Position numbers and translations under genes: made by a program. The notes under the pieces are model-generated. The model saw only the letters and a list, made by a program, of their open reading frames with translations, was not told the DNA's origin and did no database searches. Shown here piece after piece: positions 57,950 through 64,000 of a DNA stretch of 64,000 nt (position 1 is its first letter; each line of letters starts with the position of its first letter). The stretch comes from Flavobacteriales bacterium (GTDB lineage: Bacteria; Bacteroidota; Bacteroidia; Flavobacteriales_F; PHOS-HE28), in contig JADJXF010000008.1 of assembly GCA_016715995.1 (NCBI GenBank), positions 310,001 through 374,000 of the forward strand, in the 5' to 3' direction.

Positions 57950-59761
57950 CTACTTAGGGGGTTGCTTACCATCAATACGTTGGCCCCCGATCGTCCAAGT
58001 GTCCATTGCAAGCTGAAGGAGGACCTCCTGGTGCTTTGCGATCGCGGCCTTGTCCCATTTCTTGAACTCATACCCATAGTGATCGCGGGCGCGGTTGATC
58101 GCGGTGTTCTTACCAACCGCGAAACCATGTGCCATGAGCTTCACACCCCATGCACTGGACTTTACGTACTCCACGCACTTCTTCGAAAACCAGTCAGTCC
58201 CGAGGTCGTTCACCTTGTTCAGCGCCTTGTTGATGGTCCCTTCTAAAAGCAACGCGTTGCCCAAGCGAGCGACATGCGAGTCATAGTCATCCCTGCTCGA
58301 AAACTCTGCGGGCAATGCCCCCTTGGGCGTTTGGGGTAGCATATGCTCCAAGTCCATCTCGCCGTATTGCGTGCTGCTCATCGGTGACTGTTGTGCGAGC
58401 ACTGCCAAGGTTGAATCCAGCCGCCCAAGCACGTACTTAATCCGATAGCCAGGCGACAAGTCACCGATTGTCAATAACAGGAACTGCGAACTGAATTCCT
58501 TGTGTTGCCCTTTGATCGACCCGTGCATGGTGCCCTTCGCGAACTGCTCCAAGTCCTTCCGGGTTTTAAGCTTGCGAATGTCTTGTACCCATGACAAGAA
58601 GGTGCGTTCATGGTATTTGGCTTGGATGTTCAAGATCATGGCCAAGAACAGGTAGCTCTCCAGTTGCGCGGCCAGGTACTCCACATCGCCGGCCTTCAGC
58701 CGCTCATCTAACGCCAACAGCGGCAGAAGGTGCAGCCTTGACTTGATCTTGTTGACCAGTCCTATCCGGGCAATGGAAGGAAAAGCACCCGTATCGCTAC
58801 GTGACTCCGTGGCCAGCACCCAAGCAGAGTAACGCTTGGCGGCACTGAGCATCGCCTTGGCGAAACCCAGGGCATCTTTCTCGTAGCCGAGTGCCTTCTT
58901 CCCTTTGTCCGAGATGATCCACTTGTAGATGCCGTCCTCCCGGATCAGCTCATCCGCATACCGCGCCATCAGAAAGTAGCGTAGGAAGCGCAGCGGGTCT
59001 GTTTCTTGACAGGCATCCAACTCTTTCATCAACTCCTTCCAGAGCACCTTGATCCTATTGAACTCCGCTTCCGGTGCTTTGCGGAAGATCAAGTTCTTGA
59101 CCAAGTCCATCGCGTTAAGACCGGCACCGCGCTGGTTGATGGTCTCGAAGATCTTCAGCGCGCTACCAAGGTCTTCAGACTTTATGACCACGAGCTCGAC
59201 ACATGTCAGGAAATAATTCAGCCGGTCAATGAGTTCGTCGTCATCCAGCTTGTTCAAGTGTTCGACGATCGTGTCGTATGCGGCATCCATCCGTTCTATG
59301 GAAGCTGTTCGCTCACCTGCGTAAGTATTGCCATCGATGCGATGCTTGAAATAGTCGTGACTGTCCTCGTATTGGAGTTCCAGGCGATAGCGCGACCTGT
59401 CCGTTTCCAGATCATACTCGTAGAGGAGCTCGTCCAACTTCTTCCTGTGCTCGGTCTCGCGTTTGGTAAGCGTGATCTTCTCTTTGAGGCGGTCCCGGAA
59501 AGCACACAACGTGAGCACGATGGTGGTCAATCGCTGCTGACCGTCGATCACCTCGAACGCGCCATTGCCGACCAGGATAATGGAACCGATGAAGTAGCTG
59601 CTCTGCTTCTTTGCGCCGGGTTCATACTCCGCTTCGATGTCGTTCAGAAATTGCTCTACATGGTCATCAGCCTTCCAGATGTACTCACGCTGATAGTCAG
59701 GGACAACGAAGAAGTAGTCCTTGAGCTTGTTGATGCTGTGTACGTCCGCTTCGATTTTCAT
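57950..59761 (-). CDS. DUF262-DUF1524 (GmrSD-like) restriction protein
   Basis: 603 residues. The N-terminal DUF262 part has VPDYQREYIWKADDH near residues 20-35, and the DGQQR motif (residues 73-77, followed by LTTIVLTLC), which in this family is used for nucleotide hydrolysis. The C-terminal DUF1524 part has the HNH-type nuclease motif MDLEHMLPQTPKGALP (near 470) and LGNALLLEGTINKALNKVND. Both halves are thus in one chain, as in GmrSD/BrxU-type type IV restriction enzymes that attack modified DNA. It lies 14 bp downstream of the methyltransferase gene on the same strand, so both are co-transcribed and may form one defence unit. No signal peptide. Confidence 0.9.
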   Translation of the reverse strand: MKIEADVHSINKLKDYFFVVPDYQREYIWKADDHVEQFLNDIEAEYEPGAKKQSSYFIGSIILVGNGAFEVIDGQQRLTTIVLTLCAFRDRLKEKITLTKRETEHRKKLDELLYEYDLETDRSRYRLELQYEDSHDYFKHRIDGNTYAGERTASIERMDAAYDTIVEHLNKLDDDELIDRLNYFLTCVELVVIKSEDLGSALKIFETINQRGAGLNAMDLVKNLIFRKAPEAEFNRIKVLWKELMKELDACQETDPLRFLRYFLMARYADELIREDGIYKWIISDKGKKALGYEKDALGFAKAMLSAAKRYSAWVLATESRSDTGAFPSIARIGLVNKIKSRLHLLPLLALDERLKAGDVEYLAAQLESYLFLAMILNIQAKYHERTFLSWVQDIRKLKTRKDLEQFAKGTMHGSIKGQHKEFSSQFLLLTIGDLSPGYRIKYVLGRLDSTLAVLAQQSPMSSTQYGEMDLEHMLPQTPKGALPAEFSSRDDYDSHVARLGNALLLEGTINKALNKVNDLGTDWFSKKCVEYVKSSAWGVKLMAHGFAVGKNTAINRARDHYGYEFKKWDKAAIAKHQEVLLQLAMDTWTIGGQRIDGKQPPK

Positions 59762-59775
59762 GGCTGCTCCTTATG

Positions 59776-62700
59776 CTACCCCTTCAAGTACTTCTCCAAC
59801 TCCTTCCCCTTCAACTCCACCGTACTGCCCATGCGGCGGATGTACAGCTCCTCCGCGTCGTTCTTGCTCTTGTTGATGAGCCACACGGGCTTCGGTGCGC
59901 GCGCGGGGATATGCACCAGGGCCACCGTGCGGTCGTCCAGCCGGACCAGTTCACAGGTAACGAGCGTGTGTACCGAATCGCCGAAGTAGTTGCGCAGCGT
60001 GTTGTCCCAATGCTTGCTCCAGCTATCGTGGGGCTTGTCTTTGGGGAAACTCTTGTAGTCGGTCTGCTCCAGGCCGAGCACCTTGTCTTCATCATCCACA
60101 CCGATGAGCAATGTGCCGCCCTGCCCGTTGAGGAAGCCCGCCACCGTTTTCATGGCGCTGTGCTCGATGTGCGCGGCGGGTTGGCTTTGCTTGATGTCCC
60201 AGCGCAAGCTGCTCTTGAACTCCACCCACTTGTTCTCGCTCTGCGCTATGGCGTCGCGCACCACTTGCTCCAACTCCTTGCGCTTCTTAAAGTCCGGTTT
60301 GGGTCGAATGTCCGCGTAGCGCGCGAGCTTTGGGTAGGTGCGGGCGAACCAAGTTTCTACCTCGTCGATGTCGCGCTCGCCCAGACCGTAAGCCTCGTAA
60401 ACGAATTCATCGATTACCCTCTGCTCTGCTGCCAAGTAGTTGTACATCGGCTCACGGCGCTGCTTGGCGATGATACTGTCGACGAGGCCGGCAATGGCAT
60501 CGCTATGTAATGGAACCACCATCTCTTGGACGTCACTTTCCTGTGTGTGGACAGTATGGTTCATGAATGCCTTAGAGAGGTATCGGTTCAGTTTGGAACA
60601 GAGAACTCCCAGCATGAAGCTCTTGCTGTCTTCCTTAAGGACAACTGTTGAACTCGTGTTCTCAGCAACACTACCGTAGCTCAGTCTGAACGTCGGCGAG
60701 TACTTGCCTGTTGTCGATACACCGAGAGCGTCGACGAACCACTTATCCTGATTCCGCAGTGCAGAGGCGATTTTCCGGTCATCGCCAGGTTTGATCTTGT
60801 CGAGTTCTCCATTCTCCTTTTTCCTTGCGGCTATGGTCATCGTCCTCAGTCGCTTCAAGGATTTCCTTGACCAATTGATAAAGAACTTCGGAGGCACATA
60901 GTAGTTCGGTAGCCATCCAGCATCCGTGTCTGATGAACCACCCTTGTCGTAAGGAATGAAGTGACGCCCACCATATTTCAACGGATCGACCCCATTGAGT
61001 TTCTCATCGGTGGTCAGTGCCTTGAGCTCCTTGTCGGTTAGGAGCAAGGACGGATCAACTTCTGCTAGCCCTTCACCAGCTTCAACGCGGCGAACGTAGT
61101 AGCCCAAATCACCCGTTGATAGCCCTTGGTTTATCTCGGCGTAGTCTCCAAGTCTTCTCAACGTCACGGTTGCGCCGTTGAACTGTACCTCACGCAAATC
61201 TTTTCGAGCAAGTAACATGTCCTGTACTAAGGTGAAGTGTTCGGGGTTGGCAGCGAACAATGGCAGGTTGTGGCATGTGAAAACCAAGTCTTGGGGATAC
61301 TGATAGACGGCATACCGGGCGTTCACCTCACCTACGTGGTCCTCCAAGCAGTACATCACATCTCTGAAGGCAGGCAGTTCCTTATGCGGGTCCAGATTGG
61401 TCAGATCGGCGGTAATGAGCGGATGGCCGCCGGGTTTCCAATCGCTCGATAGGTTGGCGAAGAGCGCCTCGGCATCGGCCAGCTCTTTCTCCAATGCGCT
61501 CACACCCTCGACTTTCATCGCCTCGGTCTGCTTCTTCTTGCGGCTCTTCTCTTGCACGGCCGCGCTCTTCTTCTTCGCCTTGGTTAAGGCTTCGCGCAAG
61601 CGCACCACATGCAACTGATGCTGGTTCCACCATGCGGGCGGCTTCACAGAGCGATTCACTAGCGTGAACACACAAGCGTTCACCGTGGCAGTGAAAGTGT
61701 CCTTGTGTAAGCGAATCACTTTGTGCAGCTCACGCTGCATCAATTGCTTGCGCAAGTCTAAATGTGTGCCGATGGTGAGCCATGTATCGCTGGTGATGAA
61801 GGCCATCACGCCGGTTTCGGGCTTCAAGAGCTTCTGCACGGCCATGGCCGTGAACATGCCATAGAGGTCATTCTTGCCCAAGCCATAACGCTTCTTCACA
61901 TCGTCGTATGCACTGTCCTCCTTGTAAGGCGGGTTGGCCACCACGATATCGAAGCCACCGGCATCGAACACATGCTTGAAGTAGAGGTGCCAGAGGAAGT
62001 AGGGCTTGGTGTAGTCGTCGAGTTCTTTCAGCCGTTTGCCCTTCGCTTTCAGTTCTTCCAGTTCATCGAACATCCAGCCCTTGTCCTTCTCGTGCCGCGC
62101 GCGGATGGTGCTGGCTTGGGCGGCGCTCACGTGGCGCACGTCCTGGTTGCATTTCTCGGCCGCTACTTCGATTCGGCGCTCATGGTCGCGTATCTGCCGG
62201 TCTATGCTGTGCTTGATCCACTGTTGCTCGGCCTTGGTGAGCTGCTTGCGGATGTGGCGCTTCTTGTCCTGTTCGTGGGTATCGAACAGTTGGTGCTCGA
62301 GGTCATCCACGCTGATGGGCTCCCCGTCCGCCCCGATCAGGAAGTCGAAGATGCTGACTTGCGGCTCCTGCACGTTTCCGAAGAGGTCTTCCTGCTTTAC
62401 CAAGGTTACTTGCCAGCGCTTGTGTTCCGGTTGCAGTTCGATGCCCTCGAAGTCTTCGCGCAGGCTGTCGCCTTGCATGAACTTGTAATCGAGGTTGGGG
62501 AGCGCGCGCGGCTTGTTGGCGTCCACCATCAGGCTTAGCCAGAAGCGCAGGCAGGCGATGTCGATGGCGCCCTTATCGATGTCCACACCGTAGATGTTCT
62601 TGCGAATAATGCTCTCCTTCACCTCGCTGCGCAGGAAGTCCTTGCCAAAGCCTTTGCTGTCAAGAATGTCGAAGAGCTTGCGCTTCAGTTCGTACAACTC

Positions 62701-64000
62701 CAACAACATGCCCATCGGGAAGGCGCCACTGCCGATGGCGGGGTCGCAGATGCGCACTTCGTCCAGTAGCTTGTCGATGCGCGGGGCCTTGTCCTCGATG
62801 TAGGTGCTCTTCTCCTTGAAGCGTACGAATCGTTGCAGTTGCGCGCGGTGCGGGTCATTCTCGCCGAGGCCGAGGGAGGTGGCCAGGTAGAGGAAGATGC
62901 TCTCCTGGCTCATGAAGTGGACCACTTCCTTGGGCGTGTAAAAGGTGCCCTTGGCCTTGTTGTCCTCGATGAGGCTCTCGAACACATGGCCCAGCATCTC
63001 AGGATCCACGGCGATCTCGCGCTCGTCGGGCACATCCTCTACGATGGTGAAGTTGCAGCTGTCGAAGAAGCCGATCAGTTCCTCGAAGAGCGTGTGCTTA
63101 AAACTGAGTTGCTCCACACCGGGAAAGTCCTCGTCGAACAAGCCTCCATTGAGGTAGGGCGCTTTGTGGAAGCTGCGACCTGCGGCTTTGAACACGAGGC
63201 CGTGCTCTTTGCCCTTCTCGTTGTTCAGCGTGTGGAAGAAGAGCGGGCAGAGGTAGTCCTGGTAGAAGTCGCCCTTCCGCTTTGCGCAGGCATCGAGCAG
63301 CGAACGGATGAAGCGGCGGTCGCCGTCTTCCCATTTCTCATCCTTCTCCGGTACCCCCAGCCAACCCTTCTTCTGGAGGAAGTAGAGGAAGACCACGCGG
63401 CCCAGCAGTTTCTTCACAAAATCGCGGATGGGCTTCTCGGCCACTTCGTTCTTCTTGGCATCGCGCACACGGGGGATCTTGAACAGCTCCGTGCGGTACT
63501 TGGAGTGCGTGAGGTAGTCGGTGAAGGCCTCGTAGTGCTCCTTGTACTCATCGAAGAACTCCGTGCTGATCTTGGCAACGGAGAACGCGTTGATCACATT
63601 AACAAGCGAGCGTTCCTTGCGGCCCAGTTCATAGAAGCGCTCCTCGGCGGTACGGGTGCTTTCTGTAGGTCCCAGCACGTAGGTGAATCGCTTGGGCTGC
63701 GTTTCCACTTTCTTCAGTCGGCCGCTTTCGGCATCCACGGCTTCGTGCTTGCTCAGGAAGGTGAAGCGCCATTCTTCCTGCTGCGGGCTATGGAACACGG
63801 CAAAGGCCGAGTCGCGCACGCCGCCCACGATCTCCTGCTTGATCAGGTTGCGAAGGCCCACACGCATTTCACCAATGCTGGCCTTGTGTACTTCGCTCTC
63901 ATACACGCTGATGGACTTGCCATCCGAAAGGGTGATCTCGCCAAGCAGTAGCAGGTTCTTCGCGCAGTACTCCCCGGCCTTCGTGCGGATGTCCTTGGTA
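59776..64000 (-). CDS. Eco57I-type DNA methyltransferase with C-terminal AlbA_2 (Schlafen) domain, 5' end outside window
   Basis: The frame is open from the right edge to the stop at 59776, at least 1400 residues; the start lies beyond 64000. The methylase core has motif I DPAIGSGAFPMGML (about 62720-62745) and motif IV NPPY (61924-61935), with IYGVDIDKGAIDIACLRFWL. A Lys-rich coiled insertion (about 61490-61580) and a TaqI/type IIG-like recognition region follow (YGGRHFIPYDKGG, YYVPPKFFINWSRKS). The last 160 residues (59780-60265) are a Schlafen AlbA_2 domain: QSENKWVEFKSSLRWD, FLNGQGGTLLIGVDDEDKV and LYIRRMGSTVEL. It would methylate adenine at a target site; AlbA_2 may bind or cut nucleic acid. 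It is followed after 14 bp by the DUF262-DUF1524 gene. Confidence 0.9.
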   Translation of the reverse strand, partial: TKDIRTKAGEYCAKNLLLLGEITLSDGKSISVYESEVHKASIGEMRVGLRNLIKQEIVGGVRDSAFAVFHSPQQEEWRFTFLSKHEAVDAESGRLKKVETQPKRFTYVLGPTESTRTAEERFYELGRKERSLVNVINAFSVAKISTEFFDEYKEHYEAFTDYLTHSKYRTELFKIPRVRDAKKNEVAEKPIRDFVKKLLGRVVFLYFLQKKGWLGVPEKDEKWEDGDRRFIRSLLDACAKRKGDFYQDYLCPLFFHTLNNEKGKEHGLVFKAAGRSFHKAPYLNGGLFDEDFPGVEQLSFKHTLFEELIGFFDSCNFTIVEDVPDEREIAVDPEMLGHVFESLIEDNKAKGTFYTPKEVVHFMSQESIFLYLATSLGLGENDPHRAQLQRFVRFKEKSTYIEDKAPRIDKLLDEVRICDPAIGSGAFPMGMLLELYELKRKLFDILDSKGFGKDFLRSEVKESIIRKNIYGVDIDKGAIDIACLRFWLSLMVDANKPRALPNLDYKFMQGDSLREDFEGIELQPEHKRWQVTLVKQEDLFGNVQEPQVSIFDFLIGADGEPISVDDLEHQLFDTHEQDKKRHIRKQLTKAEQQWIKHSIDRQIRDHERRIEVAAEKCNQDVRHVSAAQASTIRARHEKDKGWMFDELEELKAKGKRLKELDDYTKPYFLWHLYFKHVFDAGGFDIVVANPPYKEDSAYDDVKKRYGLGKNDLYGMFTAMAVQKLLKPETGVMAFITSDTWLTIGTHLDLRKQLMQRELHKVIRLHKDTFTATVNACVFTLVNRSVKPPAWWNQHQLHVVRLREALTKAKKKSAAVQEKSRKKKQTEAMKVEGVSALEKELADAEALFANLSSDWKPGGHPLITADLTNLDPHKELPAFRDVMYCLEDHVGEVNARYAVYQYPQDLVFTCHNLPLFAANPEHFTLVQDMLLARKDLREVQFNGATVTLRRLGDYAEINQGLSTGDLGYYVRRVEAGEGLAEVDPSLLLTDKELKALTTDEKLNGVDPLKYGGRHFIPYDKGGSSDTDAGWLPNYYVPPKFFINWSRKSLKRLRTMTIAARKKENGELDKIKPGDDRKIASALRNQDKWFVDALGVSTTGKYSPTFRLSYGSVAENTSSTVVLKEDSKSFMLGVLCSKLNRYLSKAFMNHTVHTQESDVQEMVVPLHSDAIAGLVDSIIAKQRREPMYNYLAAEQRVIDEFVYEAYGLGERDIDEVETWFARTYPKLARYADIRPKPDFKKRKELEQVVRDAIAQSENKWVEFKSSLRWDIKQSQPAAHIEHSAMKTVAGFLNGQGGTLLIGVDDEDKVLGLEQTDYKSFPKDKPHDSWSKHWDNTLRNYFGDSVHTLVTCELVRLDDRTVALVHIPARAPKPVWLINKSKNDAEELYIRRMGSTVELKGKELEKYLKG

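Noticed and set aside
62833..63951. Plus-strand 372-codon open frame antisense to the methyltransferase
   Set aside because: The methyltransferase frame carries the motifs; the plus-strand frame is a shadow.

Overview
The window looks like a chromosomal piece of a GC-rich member of the Bacteroidota, most likely an uncultured Flavobacteriales. The evidence is several secreted proteins with type IX secretion (T9SS) C-terminal sorting domains, a TonB-dependent receptor with a carboxypeptidase-regulatory-like N-terminus, LytTR and propeller-type two-component systems, few Shine-Dalgarno sites, and a recurring TAnCTT(T/C/G)(G/C) motif just upstream of start codons that resembles the Bacteroidetes -7 promoter element. 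The lineage is inferred from gene content only.

Region by region. 1-6.8 kb: three modular T9SS-type secreted proteins built from two repeat types, with an atypical SDR oxidoreductase between them. 6.9-12.8 kb: a histidine kinase, OmpR-type regulator and TonB-like protein operon with a 10-bp-period direct repeat upstream, then a TonB-dependent receptor and a TMEM220-like protein. 12.8-23.7 kb: an ALDH8-type aldehyde dehydrogenase, a SiaB-like protein divergent from an unusual HD-polyphosphate kinase fusion, tRNA-Ala(GGC), a fructosamine kinase, an outer-membrane protein, a DASS transporter, and a membrane protein plus lipoprotein pair. 23.7-36.4 kb: a propeller histidine kinase whose catalytic end is broken by several lesions, its intact NarL-type regulator, a T9SS protein, an OmpA protein, a TPR-LytS kinase with LytTR regulator, and a 1242-residue T9SS protein. 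A 12-bp inverted repeat occurs once at each end of the NarL-type module and is a good operator candidate. 36.4-47.6 kb: a lipoprotein agmatine-deiminase homologue, DUF418, MscS and RidA proteins, a three-gene efflux ABC operon, a secreted deiodinase-like thioredoxin protein, a ParE-type toxin-antitoxin pair, an aldo/keto reductase, a 38-residue membrane protein and a small hypothetical protein. 47.6-57.4 kb: an S9 peptidase, two very basic small proteins, an SH3-nuclease gene next to a membrane protein, several envelope proteins, a 77-bp duplicated hairpin element and an adenosylhomocysteinase-like protein.

57.4-64 kb is a defence-type region: an hsdR fragment, hairpin repeats, a DUF262-DUF1524 (GmrSD-like) protein, and a very large Eco57I-type DNA methyltransferase with a C-terminal Schlafen AlbA_2 domain that runs off the right edge. 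This methyltransferase-AlbA_2 protein with its DUF262-DUF1524 partner is the best candidate in the window for a little-described system. The other items most worth follow-up are the HD-PPK1 fusion, the shared 12-bp inverted repeat, and the near-leaderless promoter pattern.
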